From Sipunculus nudus (Eukaryota; Annelida; Sipuncula; Golfingiida; Sipunculidae), in contig CM049307.1 of assembly GCA_026874595.1 (NCBI GenBank), positions 8,829,579-8,893,578 on the forward strand: 64,000 nt of DNA, in the 5' to 3' direction. The position numbers and the translations under genes are program-made. The notes beneath the pieces are model-generated. The model was given only the letters and a program-made list of their open reading frames with translations. It was not told the DNA's origin and did not search any database. Shown here piece by piece: positions 26,901 through 41,900 of this stretch (positions are counted from its first letter, which is position 1; every line of letters begins with the position of its first letter).

Positions 26901-29900
26901 TTTAATTTGCAATAAACCAGTTACCTTAAAATATCTCAACAAATTCATAACAAACTCCCTTTGAGTTATCCAAAAATGTTCCTTGACTAATACAATTGTC
27001 TCTCTATTCCAAATCTTTATCTTGGCTGAAAATGGTTACTTTCTGGAATTTTCAAGAAAATATCAAAATATTTTCACCAATTACCTGTGGTCATAATTGT
27101 TAATGTCATGTTCGTTGCCCCTATGCTCATTTGAAAATCTCGCTGGTCAACTGAATTGATTTCGAAAAATTCGAAGGTACAACGTGAACATGTGCCCGTT
27201 TTGGATAAAAATAACATGAAAACAAGTTATTTTCGTTTTAAACTGAGGTGGGATCACGATCGGTGATCTGCCAGAGAAATCTCTTGGACTCTTTTTGATC
27301 CCGTCGGCTGTCATGAAGAGCTCACACAAAACAGATTGAATGGAACAAGTGGCTGTTCCTTTTACCGTACACAGTACACTGCGCACAGCTGTTCAATTTA
27401 ATTTCTAATAATGAACAGGGAAGTACAGCACAGAACGGAACAGCTTACTGGAGCGCCACCGTGTGTTTGTTTAAGAGACTAAGTCCATGTTCTATGTGAC
27501 AACTCACGCAACCGCGTATTACATCGGATTTGTTTCCACTGGCAGTTTGACTTTTTGGACATAACAGTTCATCAAATAGTAGAAATATTACTGCTGAAAT
27601 GAATAATGTTATTATATTATACAGTGTAAGATATAACGAGCCAAATATCTTTGAATAACTTTTGAGACCAGCTAGCATAAAAGTCAGTACTACCAACCGT
27701 GTCCATTAACAAGTTCTGCTGCTGGCCTCGCGGTTCGCTACAGGAAAAATGTCAAAGTTGAAAGAAAAGAAACTGCAGGGGACAGTATCAACGCTAATTG
27801 TAGCATGAAAGTGGTCACAAGGAAGGTGGAAAGATGATATTCAGACATTTTGGCAGCAAGAATTTTCACACATTTTGTCATCGAAATTTTGGCGCGAAGG
27901 AAAAATCGTTCGCGCAAGAAGCATTTTGCCTAACCTTCGCCGAATGAAACGATCCTCCTCGCAGTTGATCCGTTTAAATTTTAATGTCATTAGATCCCTG
28001 TTTGGGGTTTTAGAGTGTGTGTAAGGATTAACTCGTTTATGACTAGTCCATCGGACTTACCAGCCTGGACTTTAGGGTAGTCAGATGGTGAACTTGGGTA
28101 GCCCCGGGCGTCGGGCTATAGGGTTTGTCGGGCCCTGTGCTAATTTTACAGTTAGATATAGCTTGGAGTGAGCAGGGAAGCATAGGTAATCGGTAGCTGT
28201 TTAATCAATTTAATGACCCCGCGGTCAAGCGAAAATATGCAGCTTCACAATGTGTGAATGATCAACTGTGAAATAAAGTCATAGATTTTTACTGCTTCAT
28301 AATTGCTATGTTTAACTTAGGAGCACATTACACCGTGACATGAGCATGTACATGCATTAAGGTAACAACTGGGGACTGCATAATCCTTTGTGTTCCAGTC
28401 CCTGGAACAGCAACAGTACCGGTGGTCTTTGATGTTGCCCCGGGCGAGTGATCAGTGTCTGCGGATGGTGGCGTATCGTGTCCGCATTTGTCAGGTTCAT
28501 TTACTCTTAGAATGATGGTTTGAGTTGAAATCTGCTGTCCGTTGTCCACAGTAGTGAGGTGTCTGCCTTACAGAGGTTCCGCTTATGCATAACATATAGG
28601 AAATTTTGAAGGAACTTAACTATCTTGTCCGTTATAGCCAGTTGTCTGCCTGAGTTAGGTGTCATTTACACTAGTTTTCACTGTATATAGATCTAACATA
28701 GCTCTTTTTCATACGCTAAATGGGGGGCGCCACCTGCAACCATTTTTGCACTGAGTCCGTCTGCTTGTCTGCCTTGGGATCAAATCACTCATACCTGGGC
28801 AGTGGTTTGACTTATCTGCCCAAAATTTTGCAATTGTATACAACTTGGATAACTTTCTGGATATTGTAGCAGGTGGCGCCACCTACATACACTTTTTAGC
28901 TGCAGACGTCCATGCTAATATGGACACCTCTCTCTATTTCCCCTTGCCACTCAATCCATGCCTTACTTCACCCTTCCCACTCTTGTTTCGCATCATCCAT
29001 GCTTATATGCAATAAGTCCTATCTATTTCCCCTAGCCACTCAATCCATGCCTCACTACACCCGTCCCAGTCTGATTTTGGCGGATACAAGTAGTCTCTTG
29101 TTGACTACCTGTATTCTAGTTAATATATTGATTATATAAAAAATACACCAAACCTTATATATGTATTGTAACAAAAGATGTTGCATTTCCATTTGAAAGG
29201 TGTAAAGTAATGCCATTTCTGAGACAAGATATTCACCTGTGATCATTCTGTTCATTAGTCTTATTTTATTACAGGACGAGATCCCATGCTAGTTGAGCGC
29301 TCCAACTTACTGAACGTGTGTAAGCTTATTGTAAAGGAACTGATTGACTCATCCCTCGCTCATGGTCGTATGCTGGATGATGACCATGCTCCGCTACAGC
29401 AGTTCTTTGTGGTGCTGGAACATGTGCTCAGACACGGAATCAAACGTAGGTATCAATCTCATACAGCTTGTGTGGTGCTAAGAAATGGCTTAAGAGTGGT
29501 TACTTCTGTTAATTTATGTGTACATTGCTCAGATTTGTGCTTTTTTTGTATGTGTACAGATTACTTAAGCATTTTAAAATTCATTAAAAACCAAGTAAGT
29601 GATGGTGATGCTGATGATGTTGATTTAAGTGATAATACTGGTTATGGTGATGTAAGTGATGATACTGGTGATGTTGATATGAATGATGATAATGGTGATT
29701 GTGATGTAAGTGATGATACACTGGTGATGGTGTTGTAAATGAAAAAATATAGTGATGATACTTGTAATAGTGATGCATGTGATGATATACATCTTATGGT
29801 GATGTATGTGATGATACTGGTGATGTTAATGTTAATGATGATCATGTTTATAGTGATGATACTTGTGAAAGTGATGTAAGTGATGATACTGGTGATGGTG

Positions 29901-32900
29901 ATGTAAGTGATGATATACTTATGATTATGATGTAAGTGATATTACTGGTGTTGTGTGAGTGATGATACTTGTGATAGTGATGATAATGGTGATGTTGATG
30001 TAAGTGATGATACTGGTGATGGTGATGTAAGTGATGATACTGGTGATGGCGATGTAAGTGATGATACTGTTGATGGCGATGAGAATGATGATACTGATGA
30101 TAGTGATGTGTCGAGTAATGATACAGGTGATGTAAGTGATGACACTGGTGATGTTGATATAAGTGATGAAACAGGTGATGATGATGTAAGTGATGATACT
30201 TGTGATTGTGATGAAGGTGATGATATACATCTTATGGTGATGTATGTGATGATACAGGTGATGTTAATGTAAATGATGAACATGTTTATAGTGATGATAC
30301 TTGTGAAAGTGATATAAGTGATGTTATACTTGTGAAAGTGATGTAAGTGATGTTATACTTGTGAAAGTGATGTAAGTGATGATATATTTGTGAAAGTGAT
30401 ATAAGTGATGATACTGGTGATGTTGATGTAAGTAATGATACTGGTGATAGTAATGCATGTGATGATACTGGTGATGGTGATGTAAGTGATGAGACTGGTG
30501 ATGATGATGATACTGCTGATGGTGATAAGAATTATGATACTGATGATAGTGATGTGAGTGATGATACAGGTGATGGTGATGTAAGTGATGACGCTGGTGA
30601 TGTTGATGTAAGTGATGATACTGTTGATGGTGATGAGAATGATGATACTGATAATAGTGATGATAACAGGTGATGGTGATGTAAGTGATAACACTGGTAG
30701 TGATGATACAGGTGATGGTGATGTAAGTGATGATATACCGGTGATAGTGATGTAAGTGATGATACTGGTGATGTTGATATGAATGATGATAATGGTGATT
30801 GTGATGTAAGTGATGATACACTGGTGATGGTGTTGTAAATGAAAAAATATAGTGATGATACTTGTAATAGTGATGCAAGTGATGATATACATCTTATGGT
30901 GATGTATGTGATGATACTGGTGATGTTAATGTTAATGATGATCATGTTTATAGTGATGATACTTGTGTAAGTGATGTAAGTGATGATACTGGTGATGGTG
31001 ATGTAAGTGATGATATACTTATGATTATGATGTAAGTGATATTACTGGTGGTGTGTGAGTGATGATACTTGTGATAGTGATGATAATGGTGATGTTGATG
31101 TAAGTGATGATACTGGTGATGGTGATGTAAGTGATGATACTGTTGATGGCGATGTAAGTGATGATACTGTTGATGGTGATGAGAATGATGATACTGATGA
31201 TAGTGATGTGTCGAGTGATGATACAGGTGATGTAAGTGATGACACTGGTGATGTTGATATAAGTGATGAAACAGGTGATGATGATGTAAGTGATGATACT
31301 TGTGATTGTGATGAAGGTGATGATATACATCTTATGGTGATGTATGTGATGATACAGGTGATGTTAATGTAAATAATGAACATGTTTATAGTGATGATAC
31401 TTGTGAAAGTGATATAAGTGACGTTTTACTTGTGAAAGTGATATAAGTGATGATACTGGTGATGTTGATGTAAGTAATGATACTGGTGATAGTAATGCAT
31501 TTGATGATACTGGTGATGGTGATGTAAGTGATGAGACTGGTGATGATGATGATACTGCTGATGGTGATAAGAATTATGATACTGATGATAGTGATGTGAG
31601 TGATGAGACAGGTGATGGTGATGTAAGTGATGACACTGGTGATGTTGATGTAAGTGATGATACTGTTGATGGTGATGAGAATGTTGATACTGATAATAGT
31701 GATGATAACAGGTGATGGTGATGTAAGTGATAACACTGGTAGTGATGATACAGGTGATGGTGATGTAAGTGATGATATACCAGTGATAGTGATGTAAGTG
31801 ATGATACTGGTGATGTTGATATGAATGATGATAATGGTGATTGTGATGTAAGTGATGATACACTGGTGATGGTGATGTAAGTGATGATACTTGTGATTGT
31901 GATGAAGGTGATGATAATTGTGAAGTAAATGACATACACAGGTCCCCTCTTTGAGCTGTTATTACTGATTGTGATGTTTATAGTCGTTTCAATGATAGTG
32001 ATGATGTGAATGATAATGGTGATTTTGATCATGGTGATGCTAGTAGTGTTGTTAGTGGTGGCACTGCTAATGTTGCTTTGTTGGTGATCAGTTAACATAT
32101 GTAATATTATGTGGGCCTGAAAACCATCTCCAGACTGTTACCTCAGTAAGTAAGTTGTCTCTGTTATAGTGGTATATTAGTACACCCCTCGGTAAAGGCA
32201 GTAAAGTTACTGTATGCTCCACTGGGAAGATTCCAAATTGCATGTTACCATGGTAATGATAAGCTTAACCAGCCAGGACTGTTCCTTACTTCCCACAGAA
32301 AGTCACCCAGTGTAGGTTTTATTCTTCTGTCTGTCTCAACAGAGGACATGAGCAGCAAACAGAAAAACAGCCTGAAGGAACCATTTTATGATAAAGAGAG
32401 ATTTTCTTACATTGTCATATTGACATACACTCTGTCTCTTTCTCTGATACACTTGTTTTCCAGGTTTATGTTTTTTCTTAAATAAAACTGTGATGATGAC
32501 TTATTCCTGACATAATGAGCTTGTAAAAAATGGCAAAGGAAACAAATTGATAGACGCATTGCACATAATTTATATATACTATTTGTGTTAGTTCATTTAT
32601 TCCTTAATATTTATAATACATATATATTATATATATTAATGTCTGTTGATGGTGGTGTAGTAGATATTATCTTCAGAGGTCTTCTAAAGGTCCAGCTTTA
32701 ATTGACCTATCAATGAACTCTATGTTACCTTAATCGCATATTCATTCAATGGATAATCAAAAGCATTGGACTAATGAGCAACCAATCAGGTGACCTTAAA
32801 CATTGTAAAGCATAAGTTATCTGACAAAAAAAAATTTTGCATAATTTGACAGAGCTCTGTCAAACAGAACACATGTAGTCTTTAAATACTACCAATACCC

Positions 32901-35900
32901 ATGTTGGCATACTTTCCGGGATATTTTTTTTTTATACAAAGGAGACAGTATAAAAAGTTCTAGCTATAGGCTGCAGGAGCAATTCTTTCGACTACCGAGT
33001 GAATAATAATGTCTTACCTGGCATGTAATTCATATGAGACAAATAATCCAAAATATTGCAAGACAGTTCATAATGACTGTGATACAGTAAACAATGGTCA
33101 GGAGATACCGGTTGATGACGTCAGTCAATACGACGTCATGCGTCATCGCCCTTTATGACATCATTATTATGTTGTATGCAGCACTCGGTACCTCAGGCAT
33201 GGAAGACCTTCTGTGTAGGAGCTTCTTGGGGGCGCATTATAATAATAGGTTAAAGGGGAGAGCATTTGGGCTGTGGTAGATAGGTCAGTTGTGTATGCTC
33301 TGTTCTTGTTCTTCATGTGTTTAAAGAGATCTTCTAACCAAAATACCCCATCTATCTTATTTTTGTTTCATCTTTATTTTTTATTTTATTAATTATAATT
33401 TTATCAGTTGTCTTTTACTCCCCATCCACCTTCGTTTACTTGAAGCAAAGAAAGGCATCCTGCGAGACAAGAGGGAATTCTGGGTAGTGTTGGAGCAGGT
33501 TGAGAAGCTGATTCCAGATGCTGTTGACATCACGACGAGCGTTAAAGAGATGCCAAACATAAAGTAAGTCCTGCTGATGTGTCTAGCCCAGCTCTGCACT
33601 TATTAAGACCTTTTACACCCAGCAAGATTCTTTCATACTCCACAGAATGAAGTAAACTCTTAAAGGTAGAAACAGTACAGTGGGATATTATATCAGCATT
33701 AGTAGTGTGACCTATTTTGTTGTCCTTATTGTCCTTGAACATCTCCTTTATGTAGCTAATATATTTTGGAGATGCTGTGATTTTCTGCTGAATTCTGGCC
33801 TCCATATCTGTTTATTCACATGCCTGGCTTTTGGTTCATCTTTAGGAACACAAAGGGAAATGAATGTAATTGTCCTAACCATGAACTCTGTGTAACCTAA
33901 CTGCATATTCATTCAATGAATAATCAACCAATTAAGTCACCATTGGTAATGTATGTAAACAGTCAATCAGACAAGCCCAAAATTTGCTAGCGTCAGATTG
34001 GCCCTCTGACATTATGGCCAGCTTACTGGCTTGCCAGAGTGCCTGGACATCTAACTCTGAGGATCGCATTATAAGGCCCCATGAGGATGCAAATATTTTC
34101 GTCATTTTTTGCAACGCCTCATTGCTTACAAGTATCGTGTCACTTCAAATAAACCCACTAACCTTTTGATAAGTTTGTTATCTCTCCAACGACACCTACC
34201 ATGTGTGTAAAATATTCCGTTATAACCCAATATATTGGTATATTGTTCTGCATGTACGGGAGATTTCTGCCTGCGGTCTGCCTGCTGACTGCATGCGGAG
34301 ATACGGTTATAAAGCATGGCGTGTACTTGCAGGGCGGTTCTAAATTTGGCTTGTGTCACAACTCAGTAGGGGGTCCTAACTGGGTCGTGTTTGTCATGGC
34401 TAAAAATTTGCATAATTTTGGGGACACGCCTAAAAGCACATATGTTTTCTGTACCAGTACCCCTGTTTACATGTTTTTCCAGAATTTTTATTATACAAAG
34501 AAGGCAGTTTAAAAAGTTCTAAGCCGAAAATTGCAGGAGCTATTCCACTGACTGCTAAGTGAATAATGTTGTTACCTTGCTCTTAAATTATATGAGACAA
34601 ATATATCTGAATATGGCAAAACACTTGATGACAGCAATATATATTCATCACTTGAGAACAAAGATGTAGCAGTTCCATCTGATGATATCAGTCAGTGTGA
34701 CATCATTTTTAAAAGACCTTTGTGATGTCATTGTGACATCACCACTGTCTTAAAAATAGGTATGGAAAACTTTCTGTGTAAGAGTGTTTTAGCCTCTTCA
34801 GCAAATTAGGGCTGAGGGGAGGAGCATAAGAGCTGTTGTGGTTGGTCAGTTTGGAAGATTTAGAATATTCCAGGTCCAATGAGAACTCTCTCAAAAAATT
34901 ATCCTTTGAAAGCTTGTGTTCATGAATTCCCTTACTTTGAAAGACAGACAAGGTTTAGCAAATGGGGTATTTCCTGCTCTGTGAGATAGGTTTCATGCTT
35001 TTCTTAAAGAAAACTTTATAAATTCAATGCAGTTTTCAAGGTCAAAATATAGTTTGTGACTATATTTGTTATAGAGATGACCAAGTGACATTTAAATTAT
35101 CCATAGAGTCCATAATTCATCATAAATTTTATAATACACTGTATCCTTAGATAAATAAAGAGTTATAAAGTTCACATATTCAGTAAATCCAGAGCTCTGT
35201 TACATTCACTCTTCATACTTAACATCAAGTGAAGAGTTTTAATTATGATTAAACTAAGTCTGTGTACATCTGTAATTGCCAGGAAGTGAATGACCATACA
35301 TTCACACTTATTTGACCAAAAGAGAATGAGTTTTCATTTTTTTTGTAAGAAGACAGACTTTAACTTCCTTCTTCACATTCCCGTTCTTCCACTAACACAT
35401 TTATAACTTGTTTTTTTTTAACATTGGAAAAGTTGGTGCAGTATGCCTGTCAGTGGTGTAATGTGCTTGTATTTCCCAGACTAACTGTTTGTACTCTATC
35501 ATTGACAGGACCCCCTTGGGTCGGGCCCGGGCCTGGCTGAGGCTTGCCATGATGCAGAAGAGATTAGCTGATTATTTTAAGTGTCTCATAGAGAAGAAAG
35601 ATGAAATATTAGTGTGAGTTCATATTTATTCTCAGATAAAATTTATATATTTTGTTTACTCTGAGCAATAAATACTTCAAATATACTGATAGTAAGATTA
35701 TAGAATAATTTGCATCAGTGAATTGTAATTGGGTCTCTTTATAGCACAGGGAAGACTCATGGATTATAACTGTTTGTCTCATTTGTGATCTTTATTTCAG
35801 TTTATTCATTTTATATACGTACCTTGTCCATTAATCAGGAATTGAGATATTAGTTCCAGGATTCTTTTGTCATTCTCATATTTTATTAAAAGATTACAAG

Positions 35901-38900
35901 ATTAAATTGAAGCATTTATTTTCCAGGTCTTAAAGTTATCTTCATGATAACAGTATGGACAGTGTACTATAATGTACAAAAGAAATAGTCCTCAGGCTGG
36001 CTTTTGAAAAAAGGCAGTCATTTCACTGATATTGATTGTGGTGCCCTCTGTTGGTTACAGGGAGTACTATGAGCCAGGTGCCCTGATGTTAGGTGAGGAG
36101 GCGACTGTGATAGGAGGCTTGCTTGTTGGCCTCAACATCATTGACTGCAGCTTCAGTATCAAAGATGAAGATTTGGATCAGCCTGTAAGTATTTCTTTGG
36201 CTTCAGACAGTGTTACATTTATCAAGATATGAATATTTACATTCAGATATATATATTATGTCTGTGGGACTATGGTGTAAAAAATATTGTAGACAGTAGG
36301 CTGATGGTGTTAACTTTATGCTGCAATTCAGGGTCTGTTTTTTAATCCCAGGCTGCCGATGTTTGAACCTCATTTGTCTTGGCAGGTGGTGACTGCCCAT
36401 TGTCTGTCCTTCCATTACGAGTCTGTGAATGATATATTTTAGGAAGGGAAATAAAATAATAAATGTGAATCAGCATGGTCACGGGAGATAGATAACAATA
36501 TGGTTGTTAAGGCAGTAAACTTTTGTTTAATTATCTAGTTAATTTTTTTTAACCTTTGATCAGTTCATGTTTTATCTCAGGTGACTGAAATTAAACGTAG
36601 CCATAGACATGGTGCTTAGTCTGTGTTGGTTTAGTTGTTTTTACCCAAACTTGGAATTGTTTATTACTACTTACTGTTTCACCATGTTAATGAGTATATA
36701 TGGAATGTAACAGGCATTGATGGTGATTATCATTCCTTACAGATTGGTGTTATTTCTTATGTATTGATGATAATAACCTTTCCTTACAGATCGGAGTAAT
36801 TGACTTATGTAATGATGATGATAACCTTTACCTACAGATCAGAGTGATTGACTTATGTAATGATGATGATAACCTTTACTTACAGATCGGAGTAATTGAC
36901 TTATGTAATGATGATGATAACCTTTACCTACAGATCGGAGTGATTGACTTATGTAATGATGATGATAACTTAGACTTACAGATCGGAATGATTGACTTAT
37001 GTAATGATGATGATAACCTTTACTTACAGATCGGAGTGATTGACTTATGTAATGATGATGATAACCTTTACTTACAGATTGGTGTGATTGATTTTAGTCT
37101 TTATCTGAAGGACAGCTCCAACAGTCAGAGTCCAGAAGAAGAGAGGTACTAATTAATAATTAATACACAGATATATGAATATGTTTAGTGTGTAATACAA
37201 AATACAGAGAATGCTGTCCTTACAGGCATCTCATACAGTCAGCTTGACGTCACATTAGTTTTTTTCAGTTTTTAGCTCCGCTGACTATAAGTCATTTGAG
37301 CTATAGTCGCGGTCCGATGTCCGTCCGTCCATCCGTCTGTCCATAGATGTGGCATGTTTTGAAACTGTAAGACCTAGGAATCAAAAATTCAGCATAATGT
37401 TAGATGTCCTCAAGATCTACTACCAAGCCGAAAACTGGGTCTTTGCGACTTCGTTCCTTTGAGAAATTAAGGAAAAACCTCAATTTTTTTTTTAAAAAAC
37501 CTATTTTCACACGTCAGGACTGCCTAATATCAAAACCACTCATCTGTTTTTCCTCATATTTACCATAAATAATCCTCTATAAAGTTCCTATGTACATGCC
37601 AGAAATTAGGTCTGTATTATATAATTTCAAAAAGTTATTGGCCCAAACATAATGCATTTTGTAAATAATCAGGAAAGAAATTTGATCACTTAACACAAAA
37701 CTTGTTAAAGCTAAGCACTTTTATTCCAGTAATATATTTTTTATTAATCAAAATTAAATTGTATAAAAAATTAGATCAAAATCTTTTAAATTTTTTAAAG
37801 TATTAGCAAAAATAAAAATTGGTACCTTAAATTTTGCCCCACTTTGACCATGGCACGTTTGTTTCCTGTTACTGCTGTGGAGTTATTTTCAAAGCATGTT
37901 TTTGTTAGCATTTCAACTGTTAACACCAAAAATTTGAAACCAGTTGATCAAAAACTGTAGATTTTATTCAAGTTTTCAAGCACCATGTCACATATTGTTT
38001 ACATAAAGCTAGTGTTATGCAGTTTGTTAGAGCTCTTCTCCCCAGCTTCAGCTCTAAGTTCCTTAAATTTGACATACAGTTAGATGTCTCCAAAATCCCC
38101 TATCATGCCAAGAATTTGGTCACTAGGACTTAATTCCTTTGAGATATCAATGAAAAACTTCATTTCTCCATTAAAACCCATTGTTACACTTTAAGACTGC
38201 CTAATATCAAAACCATTGATCTGACTTTGATCATATATAATATACATATTTTTCTATACATTCGCTATGCACATGCCAGAAATGATGTCAGTATTGAGTA
38301 ACTGTTTTAAGTTATGGGCCCAAACATAATGCATCTTTTAAAAAATCAAGAAATATATTTACTCCCTTAACAAGAGGATTGCTGAAGCTAGAGATTTTTT
38401 GTCAGGGATGTAACATTATTTAACCAAGATTCAATTGAATACCCAAAATTAGTTCTGAATTTTTCAGATTTTATAAGTTATTAGTATAAATATAAAATTA
38501 GTACCTTAAATTTTGCCCAACTTTGACCATGGCGCGTTTGTTTCCTGAGAGTACTGTTGATATAATTTTCTTTTATGCACACATAAGGATTTCATCTTTG
38601 TAGTTTAGAAAGCTTAAAGAAATTGGCCAATTAATGTTTTTATGAGACCATGTCAGACAAAGGCTCTACCCAGCCCCTCTTCAGTCACCTGTATGTTGAC
38701 TTTGTTGACCTTTCATCAAATTATGCACGCTTGAGGCGAGGCATACACTGGGGCAGCCAAGCAGCTAATGCCCAGCCACAGTTGATCCAGGTGTCCAACC
38801 CAACTCATCTAGTAGTTGTTTTGAAAAACAACAATAAACAATAAATTAATAAATTTTTATTGGTTTTTAATAACAAATTAAAGAAAAATTAATAGAAAAG

Positions 38901-41900
38901 GAATTTATTAGTTGATGAGTAACAGGAAATTAACTTAGAGTTACTGATGATGTAAGAATCTTGTATGGATATATAGAAAGTCAATGTCAATTTTATTCCA
39001 AATAACACCATGCAGTCATATATGGTATTTTTCAGTTCAATTTTAATGATAAAAAAATGAATCATATTATTCATTACTAATCATTAGGGATCATATGAAG
39101 GAAATTAATGATAGACAAAGATGCAGTTGATAATATTAATCTAGATTCCTACTGTGTCTAGTGTGTAGATTGATGTGAAAGTAGTCAAAAGTGAATATGT
39201 TACATTTATTTTTTTTAATATAAATAAAAGCCATAAAACCAGGTACTTATGATCATTATTTAAATTTGTGAATTTTGTATATTCTGGATTCTCGACATCA
39301 TTTTTTGGCTAAAACTGAATAAATACTAGACATGGTGCAAATGCTTTGCAAATGTATTTGAATATCAATATGAATATGTACTGCATTAAAAAATTTTATT
39401 GCATAAGAATGGGACTTCAGGTAAAAATGAAAGTATTTGAATACCAGTGCAGATACTTTCAAAATGTATTCATGAATGCTTCATGAAAATATTTTATATT
39501 ATTATTTTTAATAATCATTTCAGCTATATTTTATTTTTAAAAATCATATGATTTTCTTATTAATTTTTTAAATAAAAATTATATTGGCACAATATTTGTT
39601 ATTAAATTTTAATAAATAGTTAAACTCTTTTATTATGTGTGCTGCTTTTAAGTTATGTTGCCAAGTCAAAATCTGTGTTAATAAAATAAATGAAATCAAT
39701 CCTCTTCCCTGTCTCCAAAGATACTATCAAAATCATACATAAGCTAAACACCAACAACTCCTAATAACGCTTATATTTATTACCACACAAAACCAGCATG
39801 TGCCTCATTCCCAAATCATATTTTTATCATATATAACAGCTGAGCGCTGTGACCCATGGGTCCCTTGTTTACTGGTCAGTGACACAGGGGTTTAGTATTT
39901 TGTTGAGGGTGGAACATTATCCCTTGATTTTAATATGTGGCCAAAATCTAGCAATTTGACTTTTCCATGCATAATTAACAGACAGTGTAATACATCTGAT
40001 AATTTTTATTGTCAGTCGTTTATTTACAGTTTGTAACTAATCAGGTCTTAGTTTTATATATAATCACCTCATAACTTAACAGATCTAGTTTTATATATAA
40101 TCACCTCATAACTTAACAGATCTAGTTTTATATATAATCACCATGGTAACTTAACAGATCTAGTTTTATATATAATCACCACGGTAAATGAACAGATCTA
40201 GTTTTATATATAATCACCATGTTAAATAAACAGATCTAGATTTATATACAGTCGCCATGGTAAATTAACAGATCTAGTTTTATATACGATCACCATGGTA
40301 ACTTAACAGATCTATTTTTATATATAATCACCATGGTAACTTAACAGGTCTAGTTTAATATATAATCACCACATTAAATGAACAAATATTGTTTTTATAT
40401 AGTAGGTTAGTAAGTTAGTGTTTAGGAACCTTATAAAAGACCTCAGTTGGATAAGTAGGTTAGCAAGTTAGTGTTTAGAAACCATATAAAAGACCTCAGT
40501 TTTATAAGTAGGTTAGCAAGTTAGTGTTTAGGAACCATATAAAAGACCTCAGTTTGATAAGTAGGTTAGTAAATCAGTAATCTGATTAAACACCATATGA
40601 AACACCTCAGTTTGATAAGTAGGTTAGTAAGTCAGTGTTAAGGAATCGTGTACAGGAGAACCTGTCGTGAGGGGACACCTGAGGGATATCGGCAGTGTCC
40701 CTACATTGCAGGTGTCCCTTCTTGAGGTAGGGACAGATGCAGGTGGGAACAATTATTACTGTATGGGTATTCATTCAATAATTAAAACAGAAGTATATAT
40801 ATACCTATAAGTATATAAAAATAAAATGTTTTTTTTTTATATCAATAATATATGAAAAAATATATATATAGACATCTGACACAGGATAGCAGATTTTTTT
40901 ATGTCATGATTAAAAGTATTTCAAGAGCTGGTTCATTTATAAAAACAAAATTAAATGATGGTGGATCATGGATCATGAGTGCAATTTCATAGAAATAGTT
41001 ACTTTTCTACTAAAATAACTTTTAAAACAAATTTTTATTCAATAAAATATATCTTTAATATTTCTTAATCACATATTGTTTCTGAATAAATAAATATTTG
41101 TTTTTGAATAAATAAATAAAAGTCATCCTGCAAACCTCTGGTCTAGCCAAACTTGCAACACAGGAGAATATTTGGAATGAAAGATAAAGGAGTCATTAAG
41201 ATATTGCATTAATTTCAAATTTTAATAAACAATTAAAATTTATGCAACGTTCTATCCAAGGTGCTGAAGAATAAATTTATGTCTGTCAAAATGAGTTTGA
41301 TCTCATATCCCTAGTGTACTGTCCACGGGAAATCATTCAAATCCAGACACCTCAAACTCAATATTAGGATCAATATCAATTTTCCACATCAGAATTTCAT
41401 CCCAACATTGAAATTATGACCGGATGCCACAAATTCAGCAATGATTTAGTCAGATTAACAGTGCGGTGACTCAGCTTCACATCAGGTGGACATTCAATAT
41501 GGCTGCTGTCACCTGCAGGTGCACCTGCAATCATATTTGGATTATTGCACAGGCCAAATTGTCCTGTCAATAGTCAACATTTTGATGTCTTTTGCAACAA
41601 CAACATACTGCAGCTTTCCCAAATTCACAGGGATGATTGGTACCTGTGAGGGCTCCAGCTCTATGGAATTACAGACTTGTCAGAATTCAAATATGGCCAC
41701 CACAGCCCAATCGCTGATTTTCTATGCATGCGATAACTCAACAACAACATATTGCAGCTTTCCCAAATTCACAGGAATGATTGGTACCTCTGAGGGCTCC
41801 AGCCTATTAGAATTACAGACTTGTCAGAATTCAAATATGGCCGCCACAACGAAATCGCTGATTTTCTTTCGCACGCGATTACTCAACAACAACATACTGC

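Noticed and set aside
29446-29451. Alternative exon 2 donor at 29450 (TAG|GTATCA)
   Set aside because: It gives phase 2, which puts exon 3 out of frame; the donor at 29446 joins exon 3 correctly.
29584-32098. Acidic and His/Ile/Ser-rich ORFs in the GAT array
   Set aside because: Low-complexity translations present in several frames of both strands; no protein signature.
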